Source: Edaphochlamys debaryana
Taxonomy: Eukaryota > Chlorophyta > Chlorophyceae > Chlamydomonadales
Reading direction: 5' to 3'
DNA: 64,000 nt
Assembly (NCBI GenBank): GCA_016858145.1
Contig: JAEHOE010000072.1
Coordinates: 186,001-250,000, forward strand
Shown in pieces: positions 44,383-54,600 of this stretch. The translations under genes and the position numbers were made by a program. The notes under the pieces were generated by a model. It saw nothing but the letters and a program-made list of their open reading frames with translations. It was not told the origin of the DNA and did not search any database. The first letter of the stretch is position 1, and each line of letters opens with the position of its first letter.

Positions 44383-47225
44383 ATGGTCATGGCGAACATG
44401 GAAGGAGGGCTCGACCGGCGTCATCGAGCTTTCGCCCTAGCTTTCCTCGCAATCACAATAATCACTGCTGGTGAGTGATGCGCTCAGCCCCTCTTGTTGC
44501 CGGCGCCGGCAGCGCTGCATGGCAGGAACAACGGGGACACGCGCGGCCGTTTGACTATTTCAAGTTGCAACTAATGTCAATGACACAGCATACTGTGGAG
44601 CCAGCTGGAAGCAATCCTGGAGCGGTTGAAGAGTTTTTCCGGGTCGAACATGGGTCGAACATGTTCGACAGCTCTCCCGGCCCTTACTTTCTCCTGGTGC
44701 GGCCTTGCAGGCGTTGGCGCCGTCCCCGCCCCGCCAAGCCCCAAGCGGCCCCCACCGCCCCCATCCCCACGGCCACCCAGGCCTCTCCGCCCGCCCATGA
44801 GCCCCTTTCCTCCGAGGCCCCCGCCTTTCCCACCACGTCCCCCGGGGCCCCCTCAGCCTCCATCTCCCCGCCCGAGGCCCCCGCCGCCTCCCTCTCCCCG
44901 CCCCAGACCCCCGCCGCGTCCCCCGGGGCCCCCTCAGCCTCCATCTCCCCGCCCGAGGCCCCCGCCGCCTCCCTCTCCCCGCCCCAAGCCCCCGCCGCGT
45001 CCCCCGGGGCCCCCTCAGCCTCCATCTCCCCGCCCGAGGCCCCCGCCGCCTCCCTCTCCCCGCCCCAAGCCCCCGCCGCGTCCCCCGGGGCCCCCTCAGC
45101 CTCCATCTCCCCGCCCGAGGCCCCCGCCGCCTCCCTCTCCCCGCCCCAAGCCCCCACCGCGTCCCCCGGGGCCCCCGCAGCCTCCATTTGCCCTCCCGAG
45201 GGCCTCGCCGCCGCCTCCTTCTCCCCCAAAGCCCTCGCAGCCTTCATCTCCCCGCCCGAGGCCCCCGCCGCCTCCCTCTCCCCGCCGCAAGCCCCCACCG
45301 CGTCCCCCGGGGCCCCCGCAGCCTCCACCTCCCCGCCCGAGGCCCCCGCCGCCTCCCTCTCCCCGCCCCAAGCCCCCGCCGCGTCCCCCGGGGCCCCCTC
45401 AGCCTCCATCTCCCCGCCCGAGGCCCCCGCCGCCTCCCTCTCCCCGCCCCAAGCCCCCGCCGCGTCCCCCGGGGCCCCCTCAGCCTCCGACTCCCCGCCC
45501 GAGGCCCCCGCCGCCTCCCTCTCCCCGCCCCAAGCCCCCACCGCGTCCCCCGGGGCCCCCGCAGCCTCCATTTGCCCTCCCGAGGGCCTCGCCGCCGCCT
45601 CCTTCTCCCCCAAAGCCCTCGCAGCCTCCATCTCCCCGCCCGAGGCCCCCGCCGCCTCCCTCTCCCCGCCCCAAGCCCCAACCGCGTCCCCCGGGGCCCC
45701 CTCAGCCTCCATCTCCCCGCCCGAGGCCCCCGCCGCCTCCCTCTCCCCGCCCCAAGCCCCCGCCGCGTCCCCCGGGGCCCCCTCAGCCTCCATCTCCCCG
45801 CCCGAGGCCCCCGCCGCCTCCCTCGCCACGCCCCAAGCCCCCACCGCGTCCCCCGGGGCCCCCGCAGCCTCCATTTGCCCTCCCGAGGGCTTCGCCGCCG
45901 CCTCCCTCTCCCCCAAAGCCCTCGCAGCCTCCATCTCCCCGCCCGAGGCCCCCGCCGCCTCCCTCTCCCCGCCCCAAGCCCCCGCCGCGTCCCCCGGGGC
46001 CCCCTCAGCCTCCCTCGCCCAGGCCCCCGCCGTAAGTCCCCGCCGCGTCCCCGTTGGTCCCCGCCTTCCCCGCCCAAGCCTCCAGGAGCCCGCCTCACTT
46101 AGCCCCAAGTGCCCGCTACCACTCTTCCCGCCGCCTCTTCCTTCGCCCGCAACAAATCCTCCGCCACTGCCGTTCCCTCAGGTGGTATCCTGTACCGTCA
46201 GCGGGTGCCTTCGGGCCAGCCCGCGGGGTGACAGACTGGTGTCGCATCGACAATCGGATGTCCAAGGCCTGGGCTTGCACACTCGGCCAAAACTTGCAGA
46301 CTTCCTGTGAGGTAGGCTTGCTCGGGATCGCCGCGGAAGTACTATACGTGAGGGGCCAAGCACCCCGGCCACTTGGGGACACCCCGGGATTACTGTGCAC
46401 ACCACAGGGTCTGAGCGAGGTTGGGTGGTGGAGTAATTTCGATTACTGCTGACGTGCGGCGCCGGGGCGTCTGTTGTGCAGGTTTCCGACCTTTGGTCGA
46501 CCAACGGCGGCATGTGCAAGCTGCCCCTCAGCGCCAGCATTCCCATACCTGTGGCTACAGTTCCCGCGGCGGACGTGTGCTCACAGGCAGTGCGGACGCT
46601 CCCTCTCACTGTTGAGGGGACCACGGACGTTGGGGGCTATCTGGTGATCTTCAAAGACAACGCGAGCAACATCTACTTCACGCTATCGATCAGCGCTGAC
46701 CCTTCATCGTTTATCCAAGAGCCGGGCTACAACGGCCAATTCCTGTACACTCAGGGCCGGGCTGACGTTAACGGCACATACACCACGTTTCCGGGTCAAG
46801 TTACCCCCGCTGGAGCCGTTTTCCTGTCGAAGAGCCCGCCCCTGGCTGGATACTCAACCGTGCAACAAGCGCAACTGGTCAACCTTATGCAGCCCACCGC
46901 GACTCGGGAGTACGAAAGGTATTCGTGCGCCACGTACAAGGCCAACACGTCCGCGTTCTGTAACGTCGGCTACATGTGGGATCAACGCACCGCCGGCTGC
47001 GTGCGTAAGCCGGACCTCCCGAATCCCGGGACGGCAGCGGTCAAGCTGTCCGGTGTGTCAACGCTGTACGTGGCAGCTGAGTACAATCTGATCAAGTACC
47101 GCGTCGCGGACATTGGAACTGCGGAGACGGGCTTCTTCTGTGGAGATCCGCGCTTCAGGCTCAACCAACGCAAGCTGGTGCTTCCCCCAACCGCCATCAG
47201 CCTGCCCACCTCATGCGCCCCCTAG
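44383..47225 (+). CDS. secreted proline-rich (hydroxyproline-rich type) glycoprotein
   Basis: Exons: 44383-44470, 44711-46031, 46182-46311 and 46482-47225; 2,283 nt, 760 residues, in frame. ATG 44383 is followed by a signal-peptide-like segment (basic RRHR, then AFALAFLAITIITA). Residues 31-470 are a Pro-rich rod of 27-residue repeats such as PPSPRPRPPPPPSPRPKP, interrupted three times by PPFALPRASPPPPSPPKPSQ. (Ser)Pro tracts of this kind are hydroxylated and glycosylated in algal cell-wall proteins. Residues 471-760 form a Cys-containing domain with sequons NAS, NGT and NTS, for example around TDWCRIDNRMSKAWAC and SSFIQEPGYNGQF. The layout resembles pherophorins and other chimeric extensins, but I cannot match the C-terminal domain to the canonical pherophorin fold. 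The role is probably in extracellular matrix. Confidence 0.85.
44851..46020 (+). repeat. 81-bp in-frame tandem repeat in the proline-rich rod
   Basis: The unit CCTCAGCCTCCATCTCCCCG recurs at 44851, 44932 and 45013, 81 bp (27 codons) apart, and continues to about 46010. A variant unit with TTTGCCCTCCCGAGGGC occurs at 45187, 45571 and 45874. The gaps of 384 and 303 bp are also multiples of three, which points to expansion by unequal exchange under reading-frame selection. Confidence 0.92.
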
Positions 47226-48828
47226 CCCCCTTGTAGATTTCGCCTCAAGTGTCCATCGTGATCCAGGGCCCCCCCTGAGCCATTAGAGTATCCATCGTGA
47301 CAAGGACACCCACTCGATTCCATGGCCGCCTGGTGACTGGGGGCCCGGAGCCGCGCGTGCCCTGGTCACTTGCCCTGCATTCTTTACGCCTTTGGCCCGG
47401 ACCAGTCGCCTGCTGCCCACGGGATGGCAGCATGGCAGTGGAAACGGAGTGGAAGGGGCGCCCTCCACCCCCGACGGAGCAGTCAACGTCAGAGAGGCGG
47501 TGTGCGCAAATTGCTTGTGTGAGAGGGTACGAACGTTTCGGTAGATAAGCTTGGCTCCCGTAGCCCTGCATTCGCCCGTGGCACGCACAGCAGTGTGTGC
47601 GATATATGTAGGTGTTGCTTTGTGACTTTGGCGTGCAAAACTGAAACCCGCCCGAGCCCTGAGGGCCAAGGACCTGAACTGTCCTTATGCCTGACCACAG
47701 GTTAGCATTTTCGAGCGCAGAGCAGTGGGGCCAATGGGCTGGCTTGATGGGTAGGAGGCGCCATGTTACAAGTTGACTGCCTTTGCATGGAAGAGCACCT
47801 AGCATAGAACCGAATGAAGGGATGACATCCCAGTAGTCCTGCCCCCGTCCCCATGGTTTGAGGTGAAAGCCCCCACGTCATACGTACATACATAAGGTTG
47901 GTGCAAGGGCCTGCACCATGCGCGAGACGTCGAGAGTAAGAATTCACAGGGTCCAAATTTGCGACCGGGTTTCAGAGCAGGCCCTTGAGTCTGGGGTTTC
48001 CGGTAGCCGCCTTGGGGCGCGCCACGAACCTGGGCACCAATTCTGCGTTATAAAGACGAGCCTCTGCACCGATGCACACTTGCCACACCTTGCTGGCAAC
48101 ATACACATGTCTCGCGTCAAGCCAGGATGACATGGTAGGAAGATTTAAACCCAGCAAGCAAGCCCCCACCCGGGGAATTCGTTGTTTCAACACCCCGTGC
48201 ATTGCACTTTGCTGTAGCCCCAGCCACGTCGTTAGGGGCTGCCCTCCAGGTGTCCACTGCTTCACGGTAAGATCGCATGAGCAGCCGCGCACGTTCCATA
48301 TCCTTGCCCAATACCTAGATAAAGCCTGCTCTCATGGAATGAAGCCCACAACGCATCATGTTGATACGTTGGCGTGTGGGATAGGGCAGACGTGCGGGTG
48401 ACCGCCGGCATTGCTAGCCGGCCTTGGCCTCCGCATGAACGGGACACGCACCCAGTCATGCGTGGCTTAGGATGTGCTGACCCTATCAGTGTGGGCCTTG
48501 CAGGTCCCTTATTATGCTGTGTGCGGGCTACCAGGCGAAGACCCACGCAGAGCTCCTGCCTGCTGAGGAGCAGCAGCCCTGGCCGTCGCCCTGGCGCTCG
48601 CTACAGCCCCAGCTGCTCCAACACCACTTTCCACTTTCCACGACATGGGTGCTCTCCGCACCGAGATTCGCCTCCCCCAGATCCGCTTTGGACCTCTCTC
48701 ACAGTCTCACACGCATTGTTAGGCGCGGCCGCTGCCGCTGCACACGAGCGCACAAACTCCATACGCCCTGACGGCTGCCCGGCGGTTGCCTGTTCGTTTC
48801 CAGGCGGCTGCCTTCTGATGGTGTCTCC
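47226..48828. other. intergenic, no gene seen
   Basis: The glycoprotein gene and the membrane-protein gene converge here, so this holds two 3' UTRs. No TGTAA was found close to either stop codon and no further exon could be supported. Confidence 0.4.
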
Positions 48829-51009
48829 TCACTGCTTCTTGGCTGCCGCCTTCTTCTCCACCGCCTTGGGCGACTCGTACCGGGCCCACAGGCGGAAGCG
48901 GTTGTGCCCCGCAATCACAGCCGCAAAGGCCGCCATTGCTAGAGCGAAGACTCCGGCGGTGACGACCACAATCAGGAACTGGAGGCGGGAATACCCGGGG
49001 GACGGCAGGGGCGAGGGAAGGTTAGCGGGTCAATGAGGTGGAGAGGGAAGGGTTGGGACGGGGAGCTGGGGGGCGGCGAAAGCACTGAGCGGGAGGTGGG
49101 AGGAGGGATGCACGTGCGGGGACCGGGCGGCGGCAGGGCGGGTGCTCACCTGTGCTCGGGTGTAGGTGACGTACATCGTTGCGAGCGCCATGGTGGCTAG
49201 GAGCACCACGCTAGCGCTGAAGAAGCCCTGTTGAGAAAGAGCGGGAGTTGGACAGTGGAGACGTCAGAGGCTGTACGAGTACTGGTGCATGGGGACAGCC
49301 GCTGTGACTAGGGAGCTCGCTACTCCTCCTCGTCCACCTTCGAAGACTGAGCCCTTCGCCGGGCCCACGGCCCCACCGTGAGGATGTCGAAGAGGGAGCC
49401 GTTGTTGCGGATGAAGTCGCGCAGGTCCTTTTCCGTGGTGCAGTTGTCAATCTCGATCAGGTAGATGACTGCGGGCCGGAGCCGAGCGGGTGTGTTAGGG
49501 CACGGCGGAACGGGTTTCTTGACGGGTGACGGGTTTGATACACCGGACAACGGACCGCGATGACCTCGGCTGTGCGGCAAGGCTACCCCCCGGGGCGCGG
49601 CGCGGAGTACGGCTTCTCACCCGTCATGACGATGACCAGCAGCGAGATCTGCGTACGGCATGTGTACGGCAGGGAGGAACAGGCGGCAGGTCCGTGGTCA
49701 CGTCCGTCTGTTGGCGCCCGGGCGCGGCCACCCTCCCAACCTCTTTAGCGCTCAACAATCAGGGCGGCCGGGGACATGTGCCGTAACAGATACACTCTAA
49801 GTTCACTCCATCCTCCCGCCCTACCGCGCCTTCCCCCCCTGCACCCCATCCCGCCGCCCCCCGCACGCCACGCACCATGAGCGATATGCCCCCCACCACG
49901 GTTACGAACCACGCTGCGTCCTGCTTCGCCGGGTCGTCCGTAGTCAGGGGCGTGACTGCGGACTGCGGGGCAAGGCAGCGTTGGCAGTACCTTGTCAGAA
50001 CAAGAAGCCAGCGGGGCCGTACACGACGGCGCGGGTCTCTTGTCCCTACGCCTCAACCACAGGTCAAGGCCGCAACAGTCATTCCACCTCTGTTGCGACT
50101 GACCGTGTAGGATACCGAGATGAGGAGAGCCGAGACCACGCCCAGCGTCGTCCAGAAGCTCTTGAGGGCGTCTTTGGTCGCCTCCACCCCCCGCACCGCC
50201 ACGTTCAGCTTCCAGACGGAGCGCATGGCCAGGTGGGCGCTGCAGGTACAAACCATACATGGTAACAGGAGGGTGGGAGAGGGTCGTGACAAGGGCGGCA
50301 AGATCGGCGCTGCACAGTCAGCCATACAGCATGGGGATAGAGCGGGGGAGCGTTGCGATCAGAGCTCCGGCCCGCAAAGAGGTCGTGGGTACGGAAGGGG
50401 CTGCGCCGGCGCACGCGGCCTGCGCTGCCCGCGGCGGTACGGTGAGTCCCCGGAGCAGGTGACCGCCTCGACCCCTGCCCAAGCTTTAGCAGCGCACCTG
50501 ATGATTGTTTGCCTGGTCCAGTGCGTCGTGCGGAGGTAGTAGTCCACAATGTCCTCCTCCTCCTCCACCTTGGTGCTACTGGCCGGCTGCTTCGCCGCGC
50601 CTTGCGCGCCTTGTGCGCCGCCGTCCACGACCGCCGTGCCGTCGGACTGCGGCGTGGGGTGGGGCGAGGGACAAGGGTGCTGAGGTGGCAGCCAACCGTC
50701 AGCTGCCCGGACGAAGGCTGCGTGCTGGCAGCAGGGTCGGGGGCCCCGTGTCGGGCACCCCCGGGGGGCGCGGGGTCAGACGGGCTGGGACGGGCCGCGG
50801 GCGACCACGGCGACCACGGCCCCGTCGCTTGAAGTGACTTGTCAGGCTGGTGTCAACCAACAGTCGCGCTGTTATCGAGGTCTGCTTGAAACATAGATGC
50901 AGGAGAGCGAGAGGCGCGTTACCTGTTGCAAGGGGGCGTCCTCGTCTCCTAGCTCCGCTTCGCTCTTGGGTGATACGCGATTCTGCTGTGTGAACATCTT
51001 GGTCGCCAT
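48829..51009 (-). CDS. four-helix membrane protein of unknown function, 8 exons
   Basis: Exons (5' to 3'): 50923-51009, 50498-50646, 50104-50239, 49876-49962, 49621-49648, 49377-49468, 49150-49227 and 48829-48978; 807 nt, 268 residues, in frame. Residues 1-105 are hydrophilic and acidic (VEEEEDIVDYY). Four hydrophobic helices follow at about 109-130, 142-169 (GGISLMISLLVIVMTVIYLI), 194-215 and 220-243 (FLIVVVTAGVFALAMAAFAA). The loop between helices 2 and 3 carries the conserved-looking DNCTTEKDLRDFIRNNGSLF. The C-terminus is Lys-rich (KAVEKKAAAKKQ) and probably cytosolic, as is the N-terminus. There is no cleavable signal peptide. I do not recognise a family; a tetraspan organelle or plasma-membrane protein is the most that can be said. 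Confidence 0.8.
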
Positions 51010-51472
51010 TTGCCTAGAAGCGGTCCACCGTGGGTACCAATGCTTTCTTGTTCTTGACCTCTTCGAGTGTCTGTGGCTTTGCGCTACGGTCGCGACCTTA
51101 CGTGCTATTAAGTGTGTCGGGTACTGTCAACAAGGCGCGGTGCAAGGGAAAGGAGTTGTCACTGCGAACGGCATGCGAAAAGGCCCCGCATTCGATGCCG
51201 CTTCCGCATCCTGCGCGCTGGTCCAGGACCGACAAGCTTAGCGTAAATGGTTGGACCAAGAACATTCTTGATGATAGCTGCAAATGATAGCTGCTGTTGC
51301 TGAGGTCTATGAAGCCTTTTGGCTCGTTTGGACCTCACAGCCATGAAGCTGTGTAACAATCATCATCGTCCAGGACCGCTAAACACGTTCAACCGAGGCA
51401 TCTTAGCGCTGTAAGGTGCATGCATGCATAGGTGACCGACCGGGCTGTCCACGGACATCGTGCACGGCCGGG
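51010..51472. other. spacer between membrane-protein and MYND genes
   Basis: This holds the promoter side of the minus-strand membrane-protein gene and the 3' flank of the MYND gene. No exon is seen. A short ATGC repeat (GCATGCATGC) occurs near 51420. Confidence 0.35.
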
Positions 51473-51477
51473 TTACA
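51473..51477 (-). terminator. TGTAA polyadenylation motif of the MYND gene
   Basis: TTACA on the plus strand reads TGTAA on the minus strand, about 225 nt after the stop codon at 51700-51702. This is the expected distance for a volvocine poly(A) signal. Confidence 0.5.
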
Positions 51478-51699
51478 CGTCGGCCCCAAGCGCGGGAGGC
51501 GTGCGCCGAGTCCATTCAGCCACAGTCCATTCAGCCCCTCCAATTCCCCCCCTGAAGACCAAGCGCCAACAGTGTTCAAGTTCCGCATGCATATGCTCTG
51601 CAGCACTTGCCAGGGAAAGCACGACAACACACCACAATCCCACAATTCCGTCACCCACCTCTTCAGTCCCCGGCTTCCCGCACAGTCCCCTCCCCCGTC

Positions 51700-54600
51700 T
51701 CAGCGTCTGCGGGCGGCAGGGCGTCCCGCGCCCCCCGCAGAAACCCCTCCCACGGCCCTTCCAGCGGAGCCTCGCGAGGGGTACAGGCCTCCCAGCTTGA
51801 ACGGCTGCTGCTGCTGCTGCGACCGCAGTTGGCCCCGGCACGCTGCCTGGTGTGCGGCATCCCTCTGCAGGCACCCCGCCGAGCAGTAGCTAACGCGCCC
51901 GCACACGCACGCCACAGCCCTGCCCGACGCCACCTCGCTGCACCCCGCCATGCGGACACAGCCCGCGAACGCGCAGCCCCCACCGCCCAGCGCCGCCGCC
52001 GCTGCATCCGCCGCCATTGCATCCCCCGCGCCGCCCACGCCCGGCGGCAGGCCCGCCATAACCCTGGCCGCCTCCGCCGGCCCGAGCAGCAACCCCAGCG
52101 GCGCCGCCGCCACGCCGCTGCCGCTCCGCCGCCGCGCCGCCAGCGCCGGCGACGCTAGGCTGCCTCGGCTGATGCCGCGGGCATCCTGCTGCGCCTCCTT
52201 CATGAAGGACGCCAGCATCTCAGCGGCACTCGGCCCACGCGCCCCTCCTCCTGCACCAGGCCCCGGCCCCGCCCCCGCTGGCCCGTTGGCCATGGACACA
52301 CGCCACCCCGACGGCCGCTGCGGCTCGCCCAGGGCTCCGCCGCCGCTGCCGCCGGCGCCGCCGGCTGCGCCCTCCGCCACCTGCAGCTCGGCCCACGCCG
52401 CATTCAGCTCCGAGACCTGGTCCAGAAGGGCCAGGGCCTCCCGCCACTCCCGAACGGACTCGGCCGGTGCGACTGCGGGGATGGGAGCCGGCGGTTCCGG
52501 CACCGGTTCCGGTTCCGGTTGCGGTTCCGGTTGCGGTTTTGGCTTCGGTTCCGGTTCCGGCTCCGGCTCCGCCTCCGGTTCCGGTGCGGACTGAGGGCCT
52601 GGGCCCGAGCCAGGGCCCGGGTCCGGGCCGAGGCCGGGGCTGGGGCTGAGGCTCGGCTCCGCTGTGGGTAGATCCGGTGGCGCTGACGGTGCCACGTTAG
52701 GCGCGGGCTGCGGCTGGGCCTGCGGGGTGGCTGCAGCCTCCGGCGCGGATCCCAAGGCGGCAGCAGGCTCGGCGTTTGCCGCTGGAGGCGGCGCATCAGC
52801 GCCGTCGGCAACCACCCCCGCTGGAGGCGACAGCGCAGTGGCTTCCGGCGGTGGAGGAGATGGCGTCGGCACTGGTGCCGGCGGCGTCAAGGCCCTTATT
52901 ACCGGCGGCGGAGCCAGCGGCGGCGGCGGCGGCAGTGCATGGGGCTGGCGGGGCTTCCGCAGCTCCCTGGCCGCCTCCGCCAGCTGCGCCGCCAGCGGCG
53001 GCGGCAGCTGGAACACTGCCGCTGGCCAGGGCGCCCCCGCCAGCTGCACAGCCAGTAGGGAGTGCAGCAGCTCCCACAGACCCGACGCCGTTCGCAGCAG
53101 CGCCGTCCGCTGCGCCTCTGTCAGCGAGCTGGCGCCGCCGCCGTCAGTGCCGCCGTCGGTGGCGGAGGCGGCGGAGGTTTCAGCGCCCGGACTTGAGGCC
53201 TGGCTCGGCTCGCCGTCGACATGGAGGGAACGAGACTTGGCGACCGGGGGCAGAGGTTGGGGAGCTGGGGCAGGGGTCGGCCGGCTGAGCTCCTGGCGCG
53301 CCAGCGAGACGAAGAGCGCGGCAAAGAGGCGCCAGGCGGCGGGAACCGTGGTGTGCAGCGACGCCGAGGCAACGGCGCGCGCCACCAAGGGCAGCGGCGA
53401 CGGCGGCTTGGCAGGTGCCGCCGCCGCCGCCGCCTCGCCGCCGGCGGTCGTACCGTCGGCCGTGGCCTCGCCGTCGCCGTAACCCGACTCAGTGGCCCCC
53501 TCCTCCTCCCCCTCCGCTGATGCATCCTCGCCCTCCTGGTCCTCGTCCTCCACCGCCTCCTCTTGGAAGCCCCCGCCCTCACCCTCCGCCTCGCTGCCCT
53601 CCTCCTCCACGGCCTCCTCCTCGAAGCCCTCGTCCTCAACTCCGTCCACCGACGCGCCCTCCGACGCCCGGGCCCCAGCGGCGGCGCCCAGGCGGCTCTT
53701 GGCGGCATGGCCCTTGCCGCGCGGCAGCGTTGACTGCGGCATGCGCAGGGGGACGGGGGCGGCAGGGCGTCAATTGAGTCAGAGCACGACGCTGCTTCGG
53801 CTGTCCGGGCTAAGCGGACTCGAGCAGTGCGGCCTTCATGATGCCGTAAAGGGGCCACACCGGCAGCAAGCGGTACAACTCGACGTACCTGAGGTGAGGG
53901 GCTGCCAGTGGAATTCCCGGCCGTGGAAACCTCGTTGGACGTTTCCAGGATTGTCTCGAGGCCGAATGGCGCCTGTCGCTGGTAGCCGTACTCGTCGTAA
54001 GCTCCATCCTCGGCATCTTGATCCGAGCCCCGATCTTCGTTGTACTCGATCTTGTCGGCTGGGATGCCGTCCTCGTCTGGCGCTTCCTCGTCGGCTACGG
54101 CCTCCTCCTCCTCGGGCCCCTCTTCCTCCTCCACGCCTGAACCCCCCTCCTCCTCGACGGCGCCCTCCTCCTCCACTCCCTCCTCCTCGACGGCGCCCTC
54201 CTCCTCCTCCTCCTCCTCACCCCCTTCCTCTGAGCCAACAGCTTCCGAACCCCCCGCCGCCGAGCCCCCGCCGCCGCCTTCCTCGCTCGCTGACGCTCCG
54301 CCATCCCTGGCCGCGCCCGGCCCAGATCCAGATCTGGAACCTGGTTTTGGCTGCGCATGAGCCGCTGCCGCGGCCTGGTGTGAGTTCCACACCTCGGCGG
54401 CCAAGAGCCCCGGGAACCCGCACAGCGCCGCACAGACCTCGCCCACCGGCTGCAGCTCCAAGAGCCCCACCGCCGCCTCGGCCTCGGCCGCTGCCGCCGC
54501 CTGCTGCAGCCCCACGCCCGCACCCGACGCTGCTGCGTTGGCAGCGGCACTGGTCGCAGACGATACCTGCTGCTCACACAGGGCCAGACCCTTGCGGACC

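Noticed and set aside
44684..46108. Minus-strand Gly/Ala-rich frame opposite the Pro-rich rod
   Set aside because: It is a by-product of the 81-bp repeat. The sense frame has signal peptide, splice sites and a folded C-terminal domain.
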